A DNA stretch of 64,000 nt from positions 4,526,001 to 4,590,000 of the forward strand of contig NZ_AP022591.1 of assembly GCF_010731795.1 (NCBI RefSeq), written 5' to 3'. Below are positions 45,682 through 55,166 of this stretch, one piece after another. The notes under the pieces were generated by a model. The model saw only the letters and a list, made by a program, of their open reading frames with translations, ran no database searches and had not been told where the DNA came from. Source of the DNA: Mycolicibacterium celeriflavum (GTDB taxonomy: Bacteria > Actinomycetota > Actinomycetes > Mycobacteriales > Mycobacteriaceae). Position 1 is the first letter of the stretch. Each line of letters begins with the position of its first letter. The position numbers and the translations under genes are program-made.

Positions 45682-47373
45682 GTGGCCAGATCTCTGCGGC
45701 GCGCCGCGACGTCGCTCGGACGTCCTCGTTTCCGCGACGTGATCGCCGGATTGGTGACGGGGCTGTTCTCCATCCCGGAGGGCATGGCCTACGCCAGCAT
45801 CGGCGGGTTCAATCCGGTCGCCGGTCTGTACTCCGGTGTGGTCTCGACGATCGTCGGATCGATGTTCGCCCGCACCGTGCTCATGGTCACCACGCTGACC
45901 AGCGCGCTGGCGTTGACGTCGCAAAGCGTGTTGAACGCAGCAGGACTCGATCCGACCGACCCGTCGAACATCGCGGCGCTGGTGATCGTCGCCGGCGCGA
46001 TCATGCTGCTCTTCGGTCTCCTGCGGTTCGGGGCGATGATGAACTTCGTCTCCAACGCCGTGATGACGGGCTTCACCACCGGCATTGCGCTACAGATCAT
46101 CGCCGGGGTCATCCACGATTCCACCGGCTATCGGCCCGACAGCCACAACACCATCGGAAAGTTCGTCGACGCGTTCGCGCACATCGGGTCCTGGCAACTT
46201 GCCCCGTGCCTTGTCGCGCTCGGCACCGTCGCGGTGTGGGCGGTGTTCCACTTCATCAAGCCGCTGGAAGCCTTCGCCACGTTGATCGCTCTCGTCGTGG
46301 TGACGGTCGTGGTCACCGTGATCGGCGTCGAGGTCGAGACGGTGGGCGACATCGCCTCCATCCCGAATGCGCTTCCGCCGTTGACGATGCCGAACTTCGC
46401 GGCGATGACGGAACTACTCGCCGGCGGGCTGGCCGTGGCGCTGGTGGGGCTGGCGCAGGCGGCCGGCATTTCGGCGGCGGTGCCGAATCCGGACCGCTCC
46501 CGTCCCAGCACCAACGGCGATTTCATCGCGCAGGGTACGGCCAACCTCGCCGGCGGGTTCTTCGGCGCCCTGCCGACCGGCGGGTCGCTTTCGCGCACGG
46601 GGGTGGCGGTCTCGGCGGGTGCGCAGACACGGTGGGCGGGCATCTTCGCCGGGCTGTGGCTGGCCGCTCTGGTGGTCGTCGCGGGCTCGTTGGCCGAACT
46701 CATCCCGATGCCGGTGATCGGCGGGCTGATCCTGGTGATCGGCGCGGAACTCGTCGCCGGTCGGTGGGCGGACATCTTGCTGGTGCTGCGCACCGCGCCG
46801 CTGTCGGCGGTGGCGATGGTCGTGACCTTCCTGGCGACCACCCAACTTCCACTGCACACCGCCATCCTCATCGGCGCGATCACCTCGCTGGTTCTTTACT
46901 GCGTAAAGGCCTCGCAGGCAGCGGGTCTCGAAGCGCTTGTCCGTGCGGACGACGGTGGCTGGCTGATCGCTCCGGTACCGGAGAAGGTCGAAAGCGATGC
47001 TGTCACGGTGTTGCAGTACTCGGGCGTGGGCCTGTTCGCCGAGGTGCCGCGCATCGACGAGGAGTGGCCCCGGGTGGCGGATTCGCATCGTGCCGTCGTC
47101 GTGCTATCCATGAGAACTTTGCCGGATGTCCCGTCGACGAAGGTGATCAAATCGCTGCGGCGGTGGGCGCAAGACCTCCGCGACAACGGCGGACGCCTGA
47201 TCATCGCCGGTGCCACCCCCGCCACCAAGAAGGTGCTGGAGGCGGGAGGCCTCGGCAACGTCCTGGGCGACGACGGCATCGTGCCCGCCAGCGACCGGGT
47301 GTTCGGTCCCGTCGAGGAGGCGGTGCGGCGCGGTGAGCGGTGGATCGCGGGGGAGGGCGACGGCCGGGGTTAG
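45682..47373 (+). CDS. SulP family sulfate/anion permease
   Basis: A 563-residue transporter with the SulP start RDVIAGLVTGLFSIPEGMAYASIGG, about 12 hydrophobic helices (to about 410) and a C-terminal STAS-like domain (about 425–555: DAVTVLQYSGVGLFAE, VVLSMRTLPDVPSTKVIKSL). SulP proteins import sulfate, bicarbonate or other anions; sulfate is inferred from the sulfatase genes next door. GTG start. Its stop overlaps the convergent FGE gene by 4 bp. Confidence 0.9.
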   Translation: MARSLRRAATSLGRPRFRDVIAGLVTGLFSIPEGMAYASIGGFNPVAGLYSGVVSTIVGSMFARTVLMVTTLTSALALTSQSVLNAAGLDPTDPSNIAALVIVAGAIMLLFGLLRFGAMMNFVSNAVMTGFTTGIALQIIAGVIHDSTGYRPDSHNTIGKFVDAFAHIGSWQLAPCLVALGTVAVWAVFHFIKPLEAFATLIALVVVTVVVTVIGVEVETVGDIASIPNALPPLTMPNFAAMTELLAGGLAVALVGLAQAAGISAAVPNPDRSRPSTNGDFIAQGTANLAGGFFGALPTGGSLSRTGVAVSAGAQTRWAGIFAGLWLAALVVVAGSLAELIPMPVIGGLILVIGAELVAGRWADILLVLRTAPLSAVAMVVTFLATTQLPLHTAILIGAITSLVLYCVKASQAAGLEALVRADDGGWLIAPVPEKVESDAVTVLQYSGVGLFAEVPRIDEEWPRVADSHRAVVVLSMRTLPDVPSTKVIKSLRRWAQDLRDNGGRLIIAGATPATKKVLEAGGLGNVLGDDGIVPASDRVFGPVEEAVRRGERWIAGEGDGRG

Positions 47374-48248
47374 CGCTTGACGCAGCGAAAACCGATGTGG
47401 CTCATGCCGGTGTCGACCGGTTGCGGGCGGCGGGCCGCCGGCCGGTAGCGCCGGCAATACGAGTCGGCGCACAGGAAGGAGCCACCCTTGACGACTCGGC
47501 GCGGCACCCGGAACTGCGGCTGCTGCGGATCGTAACTGTCTGCGGCACAGCAGGGTTGGTCGTCTCGGGTGTCACCGTACCAATCCGTTGTCCACTCCCA
47601 GACATTGCCCGCCATGTCGTACAGGCCGTAGCCGTTGGGCGGGAAGGTCCCGACGGCAGTGGTACGGCCGTACCCCTTCTCAGGCTTCCAGGGAAACTCG
47701 CCGTGCCAATAATTCGCCAGGCGCTCGCCCGCTTGTTCGGGATCGTCCCCCCACGTGAACTCGGCCCCGCTCAGACCACCGCGGGCAGCGGTCTCCCATT
47801 CCGCCTCGGTCGGCAACGCCATGCCCGCCCATGCCGCATAGGCTTCGGCGTCTTCGTAGGCGATATGGACAACGGGGTGCTCGGCGCGTTTGTCGATCGA
47901 CGACAACGGTCCAACGGGATGCTTCCACGATGCACCGGGTGTCCACGTCCACCACTGATTCAAGTGCCGCAAGTCCACCGGGCCCGGGGTGCGATGAAAC
48001 ACCATCGAACCGGGTTGGAGGTTCTCCGGGGGTGCGTCGGGAAAATCAGCGGGGTTCACGGGTCGCTCGGCAACGGTGAGATAGCCTGTAGCATCGACAA
48101 ATTCGGCGAATCGGGCGTTGGTAACGAGGTGCGTCTGCATCCAGAAGCCCTCGACGCTGAGCTCCCGCGCGGGCGCTTCTTCGGGGTAGTGGCGGTCGGA
48201 TCCCAGCACGGCCGTCTGCCCCGGAATCCAGAGAAGGTCGTCGCTCAT
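47370..48248 (-). CDS. Formylglycine-generating enzyme (sulfatase maturase)
   Basis: A 292-residue FGE-sulfatase domain protein. It oxidises the active-site cysteine of type I sulfatases to formylglycine using copper and oxygen. The catalytic pair Cys260 and Cys265 is in KGGSFLCADSYCRRYRPAARR; GGLSGAEFTWGDDP, NGYGLYDMAGNVWEWT and MSHIGFRC are family blocks. ATG at 48248; the open frame upstream lacks similarity. It is downstream of two sulfatase genes and the HAD gene in the same direction, which fits a dedicated maturase. Confidence 0.92.
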   Translation of the reverse strand: MSDDLLWIPGQTAVLGSDRHYPEEAPARELSVEGFWMQTHLVTNARFAEFVDATGYLTVAERPVNPADFPDAPPENLQPGSMVFHRTPGPVDLRHLNQWWTWTPGASWKHPVGPLSSIDKRAEHPVVHIAYEDAEAYAAWAGMALPTEAEWETAARGGLSGAEFTWGDDPEQAGERLANYWHGEFPWKPEKGYGRTTAVGTFPPNGYGLYDMAGNVWEWTTDWYGDTRDDQPCCAADSYDPQQPQFRVPRRVVKGGSFLCADSYCRRYRPAARRPQPVDTGMSHIGFRCVKR

Positions 48249-48262
48249 GCTCCTATGCTCCG

Positions 48263-48320
48263 CCGAGACTGCGGAGAGATCGTCGATTCGTCCGAAAACG
48301 CGATCTGTGTGCAGTTTCGA
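48263..48320. repeat. Palindromic REP-like repeat C
   Basis: The right arm (48300–48320) contains GCGATCTGTGTGCAGTTTCG, identical to the core of repeats A and B. The left arm (48263–48282) is its reverse complement with 15 of 20 matches. It lies in the 82-bp gap between the HAD gene and FGE and is a further unoccupied target for the IS110 element. Confidence 0.7.
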
Positions 48321-48330
48321 CGGGGGTTGG

Positions 48331-49248
48331 TCAGCCACTGAAGACGGTCGCCCAGTCGTTACGCATGCTGACCACGGACCAGCCATCCTTCGACGCTCGC
48401 TCGAGTGCCTTCTCTGCGCCTGCGGTGTAGTCGAATTCGCGCTCGGCGTCGTCGTGCAACACCAGCAGCCGCAACCCCCGGGTGAACTCCAGCATCTCGA
48501 TGTCACCGTTGGAGTTGCCCGCGGCCAGGATCGGTCGCCGCCCGGTTCGCCCCCAGATGCGTACCGGCTTGACCGGTCCGTCGTCGAGGAACTCCGGACG
48601 GTTCGTGGTGCGCAGGTCGCCATCGGCGAAGTCGAGGCCGACCGAGCTTCCGATGACCCGTTCCGGCGGTATGCCGTACATCTGCGTGGTGACCGGGCGC
48701 ATGAAGTCGCGACCGCCGCCTGAGGCGATGTAGTTGGTGAACCCGTTGGCCTCCAGGTAGCGAAGCAGTTCGATCATCGGTGCATACCCGCAGGTTGTGT
48801 ACGGCCGCTTCAACGTCGGGTGTTCGGCCGTCGCGTAGAACCCCTTGACCCGCTCGGCATGTTCCTCGACGGTCAGGCCGGCGAAGGCCGAGAGTATGCC
48901 GCCGGCAAGGACTTTGAGTTCGGAGTCATCGCCGTTGTAATGCTTGGTGACCGCGTCCCCGAACCAGGCCAGGTCGCCGGCGGCGGCCGCTTTGTAGGGC
49001 TGGTTCTCGGCCAGTGCAGGGTCTGCCTTGGCCTGCTCGGCCATGCGGCGGACCAGGAAGTCGAGCTGGATGTAGGCCGGTTTCTCGCACCACAGCGTGC
49101 CGTCGTTGTCGAAGACCGCGACACGTTCTTCCGGGGCGATATCGTTGACTGCGCGGCCCACGAAGTCGACAATCGCCGACTTCGTGGGCCCGTCGCGCCA
49201 GCTGTCCAGGACGGCCAACTCAGCCGCCGACCCGTTCGAGGAAGTCAT
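48331..49248 (-). CDS. HAD-superfamily phosphatase
   Basis: A 305-residue HAD protein. Motif I is VAVFDNDGTLWCEKP (about 40–54), motif II/III region SGGGRDFMRP and motif IV AAGNSNGDIEMLEF near 248–261, in a phosphoserine phosphatase-like arrangement. The substrate is unknown. The ATG at 49248 overlaps the upstream sulfatase's last 29 bp, so translation may be coupled. Its place in the sulfatase operon suggests a linked role, perhaps with a phosphorylated product, but this is inference. Confidence 0.82.
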   Translation of the reverse strand: MTSSNGSAAELAVLDSWRDGPTKSAIVDFVGRAVNDIAPEERVAVFDNDGTLWCEKPAYIQLDFLVRRMAEQAKADPALAENQPYKAAAAGDLAWFGDAVTKHYNGDDSELKVLAGGILSAFAGLTVEEHAERVKGFYATAEHPTLKRPYTTCGYAPMIELLRYLEANGFTNYIASGGGRDFMRPVTTQMYGIPPERVIGSSVGLDFADGDLRTTNRPEFLDDGPVKPVRIWGRTGRRPILAAGNSNGDIEMLEFTRGLRLLVLHDDAEREFDYTAGAEKALERASKDGWSVVSMRNDWATVFSG

Positions 49249-50764
49249 GGAGCTTCTCGACCGCATTGGTGATGGTGAACGATGCCGGTTCCCGCCGCGG
49301 CGGGAATTCCTTGAACGTCTCGAGGAACTGGGTGACGACCACATTGGCCATGAACGCGATGTAGTCGTGGTCGAAGAACCAGTCCCAGTAGGTGTTCGAC
49401 GTGATGTCGGCGCGTTCGTACGGATCCGTGCGCAGGTTGAAGATCTTCGGTGCCCGCAGTGGTGTGAAAGGTTCGAACCAGATCTGCAACGTGCCCTGGC
49501 AGCGCTGCTCCATGAAGACGATCTTCCAGTTGTCGATGCGGACACCCAGTACATCGCAGTCGTCGGAGAAGTAGATCATGCCGCGGCGGGGGCTTTTGTC
49601 GACCTCGCCGGTCAGATACGGCAGCAGGTTGAAGCCGTCGATGTGCACCTTGAATTTCGTATCGCCGGCTTTGTGGCCCTTCTTGAGCTTCTCGACGATG
49701 TCGGGCTCGCCGGCCGCGGCCAGGAATGTCGGCAGCCAGTCGTGGTGCTGGATGATCTCGTTGGAGATTGCGCCCGCCGGGATCTTTCCTGGCCAGCGGA
49801 TCATCTCCGGTACGCGGAAGGCGCCTTCCCAGTTGGTGTTCTTCTCACTGCGGAACGGGGTGGTCGCGCCGTCCGGCCACGTGTTGGCGTGCGGACCGTT
49901 GTCCGTTGAGTAGATGACGATGGTGTCCTCGGCCAGGCCCAGCTCGTCGAGGGCGTCCAGCAACTGACCCACATTGCGGTCGTGGTCGACCATGGTGTCG
50001 TGGTAAGGCGACTGCCACCGGCCCGCCTGACCCAGCGATTCCGGCTTGGTGTGAGTCCGGAAGTGCATGTGTGTGGTGTTCATCCACACGAAAAACGGTG
50101 TGTCGGCTTCCTTCTGGCGTTTGATGAAGTCGATGCACGCCTCGGTGGTCTCGTCGTCGATGGTCTCCATCCGCTTCTTGGTCAGCGGGCCGGTGTCCTC
50201 GATGCGCTGTTTTCCGACTGGGCCGAACCTTTCGTCCACCTCATCGGAGGACTCCTCGGTCGCCCAGGAGTGCACGACGCCGCGCGGCAACATGTTCGCC
50301 CGTAGCTGCGGTGCTTCTTCTGCGGTGGGGTAGTCCGGGTTCTCCGGCTCCTCCTCGGCGTTGAGGTGATACAGGTTGCCGAAGAACTCGTCGAAGCCGT
50401 GCGCGGTGGGCAGGTACTTGTTCAGGTCACCGAGATGGTTCTTGCCGAATTGGCCGGTCGCATAGCCCAGCGGCTTGAGCAGACTGGCGATCGTGGGGTC
50501 TTCCGGGGACATGCCGACATCGACACCCGGCATGCCGACCTTGGACAGCCCCGTGCGGTACACGCTCTGCCCGGTGATGAACGACGAACGCCCTGCCGTG
50601 CAGCTCTGTTCGCCGTACGAGTCGGTGAACAGCATGCCCTCTCTGGCGATGCGGTCGATGTTGGGTGTCTGATAGCCCATCAAACCCATGCTGTAGCAAC
50701 TCAGATTCGAGATGCCTATGTCGTCGCCCCAGATTACGAGAATGTTCGGCTTGCCGTCGGGCAT
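49220..50764 (-). CDS. Type I sulfatase with CxAGR active-site motif
   Basis: A 514-residue alkaline-phosphatase-superfamily sulfatase. Metal site VIWGDDIGISN at the N-terminus; the residue to be converted is Cys55 in EQSCTAGRSSFITGQ, a CxAxR variant of the usual CxPxR; then FGKNHLGDLNKY, DHDRNVGQLLDALDELG and YSTDNGPHANTWPDG. No signal peptide, so probably cytosolic. It is a tandem duplicate of the next gene (44 bp upstream, 50808–52348). RBS AGAGGAG precedes the ATG at 50764. Confidence 0.92.
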   Translation of the reverse strand: MPDGKPNILVIWGDDIGISNLSCYSMGLMGYQTPNIDRIAREGMLFTDSYGEQSCTAGRSSFITGQSVYRTGLSKVGMPGVDVGMSPEDPTIASLLKPLGYATGQFGKNHLGDLNKYLPTAHGFDEFFGNLYHLNAEEEPENPDYPTAEEAPQLRANMLPRGVVHSWATEESSDEVDERFGPVGKQRIEDTGPLTKKRMETIDDETTEACIDFIKRQKEADTPFFVWMNTTHMHFRTHTKPESLGQAGRWQSPYHDTMVDHDRNVGQLLDALDELGLAEDTIVIYSTDNGPHANTWPDGATTPFRSEKNTNWEGAFRVPEMIRWPGKIPAGAISNEIIQHHDWLPTFLAAAGEPDIVEKLKKGHKAGDTKFKVHIDGFNLLPYLTGEVDKSPRRGMIYFSDDCDVLGVRIDNWKIVFMEQRCQGTLQIWFEPFTPLRAPKIFNLRTDPYERADITSNTYWDWFFDHDYIAFMANVVVTQFLETFKEFPPRREPASFTITNAVEKLHDFLERVGG

Positions 50765-50807
50765 GTTTACTCCTCTTGTGTTGTGTTCTGCTGCAGGTGA
50801 TTCGGCG

Positions 50808-52348
50808 TCAGTCCTTCGCTAGAAATGCGTGGAGCTTTTCCACGGCTTGATCGACACTGAAACTGGCGGGCGCATGTCGCGGTTTGAACTCCTTGAACGT
50901 CTCGAGGAACTTGGTCGCCATCGCGGTCGCGTAGAAGACGAAGTAGTCGTGGCGCAACAGCCATTCGTAATAGGTGTTGGAGGTGACGTCGGCGTATTCG
51001 AACGGGTCGGTGCGCAGGTTGAACAGTTTGGGCACACGCAGTGGTGTGAACGGCTCTGCCCAGATCCGCAACGTGCCCTGGCAGCGCTGTTCGGCGAAGA
51101 CGATTTCCAGTTCTCGAAGCGCATGGCGACCAGATCGCCGTCGTCGGAGAAGTAGAAGAACCCACGACGCGGGCTCTCCTCAACCTCGCCCGTCAGGTAG
51201 GGCAGCAGGTTGTAGCCATCGATATGAACTTTGAAGTCCTTGTTTCCTGCCTTGTGGCCATTCTTCAGCTTCTCGCTGATGTCAGGTTCGCCCGCCGCCG
51301 CGAGCAGGGTGGGCAGCCAGTCGTGGTGCTGGATGATCTCGTTGGAGACCACGCCGGCGGGGATCTTGCCCGGCCAGCGAACCAACTCGGGCACCCGGAA
51401 GGCGCCCTCCCAGTTAGTGTCCTTCTCGCTGCGGAACGGGGTGGTGCCTGCGTCCGGCCACGTGTTGCGGTGTGGCCCGTTGTCGGTGGAGTAGATGACG
51501 ATGGTGTCCTCGGCGATGCCCAGTTCGTCGAGGACATCGAGCACGGTGCCGACGTTGCGGTCATGATCAATCATCGTGTCGTGATAGCGCGACTGCCATA
51601 AACCGGCCTGGCCGGTGCTTTCCGGCTTGGTGTGGGTGTAGAGGTGCATGTGGGTGAAGTTGCACCAGACGAAGAAGGGATTGCCTGCCTCGTTCTGACG
51701 TCTGATGTAGTCGACGGTCGCATCGGCGACGTCGTCGTCGATGGTCTCCATCCGTTTGGAGGTCAGAGGCCCGGTGTCCTCGATCGTCTGCTTGCCGACC
51801 GGTCCGTACGTCGGGTCGTCGGGCTCGGTGGACACCTCGTCGGTGGCCTTGCATTTGAGCACGCCGCGCGGCTTGGCCAGTTTGTAGAGCCGGGGGTACC
51901 GATCCTCGTGCGGGTAGTCGAAACTCTCGGGCTCCTCCTCGGCGTTGAGGTGATACAGGTTCCCGAAGAACTCGTCGAAGCCGCGCACGGTTGGCAGGTA
52001 CTTGTTGAGGTCACCAAAGTGGTTTTTGCCGAACTGACCGGTGGCGTAACCGAGTGGCTTGAGCAATTCGGCGATGGTCGGATCCTCTGCCGCCCAACCG
52101 ATGTCCGCGCCGGGTATGCCTACCTTGCTCATGCCGGTGCGGTACACGCTTTGCCCACTGATGAACGCCGCGCGTCCGGCGGTGCAGCTTTGCTCGCCGT
52201 AGGAGTCGGTGAAGCGCATGCCTTCGTTCGCAAGGCGATCGATGTTCGGTGTGCGGTAGCCCATGAGCCCGTCGCTGTAACAACTCAGGTTGCTGATGCC
52301 GATGTCGTCCCCCCAGATGACCAAGATGTTGGGTTTGCCGTCCGGCAT
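50808..52348 (-). pseudogene. Type I sulfatase, frameshifted tandem copy
   Basis: The frame from the ATG at 52348 encodes a close paralogue of the neighbouring sulfatase (Cys55 in EQSCTAGRAAFISGQ, same metal motifs) but leaves register near 51104. There the sequence reads CGATTTCC where the sister gene has CGATCTTCC, a one-base loss. The correct C-terminus (RIWAEPFTPLRVPKLFNLRTDPF … HAFLAKD) resumes in the next frame and ends at 50808. Restored length would be 513 residues. This is either a recent loss of function or a sequencing error. Confidence 0.85.
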
Positions 52349-52530
52349 GTCGACTCCTTGCCTCCTATTTGGGCGTCAATTTCCTGAAGTCGACGGTATG
52401 TCGCCGCGTCGTCCGATGCGATGCCTTGGGGAAACTTTCACTCATTCGTCAGACGAGACTCAGTGTGAAGTTCATTAGGACTCACCGTTCTGCCCATCGC
52501 GTCGCTCACACGAGGCAATAATTCCCTCGC
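52349..52530. promoter_or_regulatory. Divergent control region of the sulfatase and alkylsulfatase genes
   Basis: 182 bp between the sulfatase operon (minus) and the alkylsulfatase gene (plus). It is clearly less GC-rich than its surroundings near 52425–52520. No known operator was recognised; shared sulfur-responsive control is inferred only from the arrangement. Confidence 0.4.
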
Positions 52531-54627
52531 ATGGATCCGAGTGAAGACGCATCGCAAGCAGCCACCACACGCGCCGCGGTTCTGGGCGCAACGCTGTCCC
52601 GCCGGACGGCGCTGAGTCGCCTAGGCCTCGCCGGTTTGGGCACAGTCGGAGCAACCACCATTCTGTCGGCATGCAACAACGACTCGGGAGAGTCGGGATC
52701 ATCGGGCAACGGGACGCTGACGACAGACAACAAGCCGAAGGGCGCCACGGACGCCACCAAGGCAGCGAATCAGAAACTCGTCGACACGCTGCCATTCAAC
52801 GACCGCAGCGACTTCGAGGATGCGAAGCGAGGTCTCATCGCCAAGCCCGACACGCTGACGATCAAAGACGCCGACGGCAACGTCGTGTGGGACCTGGAGG
52901 AGTACAAGAAGTACATCGCCGACGACAAGCCGGCACCGGACACCGTCAATCCCAGTCTGTGGCGCAATGCGCAGCTCAACATGCAGTACGGCTTGTTCGA
53001 GGTGGTGCCCGACCGGATCTATCAGGTGCGTGGGTACGACCTGTCGAATCTGACGCTGGTCCGCGGCGACACGGGGTGGATCATCATGGACACGATGGTC
53101 TCGCCCGGGACGGCGAGGGCCGCACTGGACTTGGCCAACCAAGAGCTCGGCCCCCGGCCCGTCCTCGCGGTGGTGCACAGTCACTCGCACACCGATCACT
53201 ATGGAGGCGTTCGAGGGGTCGTCTCGCAGCAGGACGTCGACTCCGGCAAGGTCAAGATCATCGCGCCCGCGGGTTTCGTCGATCATGCGGTGAGCGAGAA
53301 CGTGATCGCCGGCAATGCGATGTCGCGCCGCGCGGTTTACATGTTCGGCGCGCAACTGCCACGCAACGCCCAGGGCGGCGTGAATGCGGGTCTGGGGCAG
53401 ACGATTTCGAACGGCATTCCCACCCTCATCATTCCGACTGATGTAATCAACACCACCGGTACCAAGATGACGGTCGACGGTGTGGATATGGAGTTCCAGA
53501 TGACTCCGGGCACAGAGGCGCCGTCGGAGATGAACACTTTCTTCCCGCAGTTCAAGGCCATGTGGATGGCCGAGAACACGGTCAACACGATGCACAACCT
53601 GTTGACCCTGCGGGGTGCGCAGGTGCGTGATCCGCTGAAATGGTCGCAGTTCCTCGATGAGACGATTCGGCTGTATGGCCCAAACATCGAGGTCAAGTTC
53701 CAGAGCCACCACTGGCCAAAGTGGGGAAACGCCAACGTCATCGACTACTTCAAGCGTGTGCGTGACATGTACAAGTACATTCACGACCAGTCCGTGCGGT
53801 TGTTGAACCAGGGTTATGTGGGCTCCGAGATCGCCGAAGAGATCAAGATGCCGCCCGAGCTCGATCAGTACTGGCCCGACCGCGGCTACTACGGCACCGT
53901 GAAACACAACTCCCGGGCGGTCTATCAGCGTTACCTGGGATGGTATGACGGCAACCCGTCCGACCTCGACGATCTGCCTCCTGCCGATGCGGCGAAGAAG
54001 TACGTCGAATACATGGGCGGTGAGGAAGCGATCCTCGAGAAGGCGAAGAACGACTTCGACAATGGCAATTACCGCTGGACGGCGATGGTGCTCAAGCAGG
54101 TCGTCTTCGCCAATCCGGACAGTGTGCACGGCAAGAACCTGCTCGCCGACAGCTACGAGCAGATGGGGTACCAGGCCGAATCGGGACCCTGGCGATCGGT
54201 GTACCTGCAGGGTGCCTATGAGTTGCGCAATGGCGTGCCCGACGTGGCCGCGACGAACACCGCAAGCCCGGACACCATCAACGCGATGCCGCCGGAAATG
54301 ATGTTCGACTACCTGGCGGTGCGGCTCAACGGCCCGAAGGCCGCGGGCAAGAACATAACCCTCAACGTCGATTTCACCGACCTGAACAAGCAGTATGGGC
54401 TGATCGTGGAAAACGGTGTGCTCAACTACGGGCCGCCGGGACCGAACGCCAATGCGAATCTCAAGCTCACCAAGCCGGTTATGAACGATATTCAGCTGGG
54501 CAAGTTGAAGCTCACCGACGGCATCGACCAGAACAAGGTGACGCTCGAGGGTAATCGCCAATCGGTCGAGGAGTTCATGGGTCTGCTGGACACGTTCCCG
54601 TTCTGGTTCAACATCGTGACGCCGTAG
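52531..54627 (+). CDS. Alkylsulfatase (SdsA1-like, metallo-beta-lactamase fold), Tat lipoprotein
   Basis: A 698-residue enzyme. The N-terminus has a twin-arginine segment (LSRRTALSRLGLAGL, 22–36) and a lipobox ILSAC with Cys48, so it is exported folded and lipid-anchored. The zinc site is HSHSHTDHYGG (216–226), with further ligands in MTPGTEAPSEMN; the central dimerisation domain and C-terminal SCP2-like domain (about 580–698) follow the SdsA1 order. SdsA1-type enzymes cleave primary alkyl sulfates such as dodecyl sulfate. It diverges from the sulfatase operon, pointing to sulfate-ester use. Confidence 0.93.
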   Translation: MDPSEDASQAATTRAAVLGATLSRRTALSRLGLAGLGTVGATTILSACNNDSGESGSSGNGTLTTDNKPKGATDATKAANQKLVDTLPFNDRSDFEDAKRGLIAKPDTLTIKDADGNVVWDLEEYKKYIADDKPAPDTVNPSLWRNAQLNMQYGLFEVVPDRIYQVRGYDLSNLTLVRGDTGWIIMDTMVSPGTARAALDLANQELGPRPVLAVVHSHSHTDHYGGVRGVVSQQDVDSGKVKIIAPAGFVDHAVSENVIAGNAMSRRAVYMFGAQLPRNAQGGVNAGLGQTISNGIPTLIIPTDVINTTGTKMTVDGVDMEFQMTPGTEAPSEMNTFFPQFKAMWMAENTVNTMHNLLTLRGAQVRDPLKWSQFLDETIRLYGPNIEVKFQSHHWPKWGNANVIDYFKRVRDMYKYIHDQSVRLLNQGYVGSEIAEEIKMPPELDQYWPDRGYYGTVKHNSRAVYQRYLGWYDGNPSDLDDLPPADAAKKYVEYMGGEEAILEKAKNDFDNGNYRWTAMVLKQVVFANPDSVHGKNLLADSYEQMGYQAESGPWRSVYLQGAYELRNGVPDVAATNTASPDTINAMPPEMMFDYLAVRLNGPKAAGKNITLNVDFTDLNKQYGLIVENGVLNYGPPGPNANANLKLTKPVMNDIQLGKLKLTDGIDQNKVTLEGNRQSVEEFMGLLDTFPFWFNIVTP

Positions 54628-54644
54628 CCGCCATACGCTAGGGC

Positions 54645-55166
54645 ATGGCCCTGGCCGTCTGCCTGCTTTTCGATCGTCGCTCCGAACGGGCGGTGCGCTC
54701 GCTGTGGGACCGGCTGGAAGACGTCGGCGTGCCGAGCCTGCGTTCACACACCCACGGCAAGCACCTGCCGCATGTGAGTTATGCGGTGCTGCGTCGCTGG
54801 GACGACGCCGCAGTCGCCGCTGCGCTCGCAGGTCTCGACGGTGAACCGGTCGAATTGCACTTCGACGGGGTAGGCGTGTTCCGGCGGGGCCGGGTGTGGC
54901 TCGTCGCAGGTGTCAGCGCGGACCTGGTGACGCGGCAGCAGCGGGTGGTCGAAGCCGTTGCGGCGAGCGGTGCCGATCTGCACAAGCACTATCGCCCGGG
55001 CAGTTGGCTGCCGCACTGCTCGCTTGCACCGCGCGCGACGTTGGCGCAGTTGCCGACCGTGGCGGCCACGGTGATGGACATCCTGCCGCTTCGCGCGCGG
55101 GTGGATCATGCGGCGCTGATCAACAGCGGCACAGGCGAAGTCACTGAGCTCGCGACGCTGCCCTGA
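54645..55166 (+). CDS. 2H phosphoesterase / 2'-5' RNA ligase-like protein
   Basis: A 173-residue protein with two His-x-(Ser/Thr) motifs, HVSY (about 43–46) and HCSL (about 123–126), the hallmark of the 2H phosphoesterase superfamily. Length and spacing fit the LigT-like RNA ligase/cyclic phosphodiesterase group. Substrate unknown. It starts 17 bp after the alkylsulfatase gene and its 3' end overlaps the convergent hydrolase gene by 26 bp. Confidence 0.82.
   Translation: MALAVCLLFDRRSERAVRSLWDRLEDVGVPSLRSHTHGKHLPHVSYAVLRRWDDAAVAAALAGLDGEPVELHFDGVGVFRRGRVWLVAGVSADLVTRQQRVVEAVAASGADLHKHYRPGSWLPHCSLAPRATLAQLPTVAATVMDILPLRARVDHAALINSGTGEVTELATLP

Noticed and set aside
52699-54747. 682-residue frame antisense to the alkylsulfatase
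   Set aside because: It arises from third-position GC bias; composition is Arg/His-rich and no motif is present, whereas the plus strand encodes a complete SdsA1-like enzyme.
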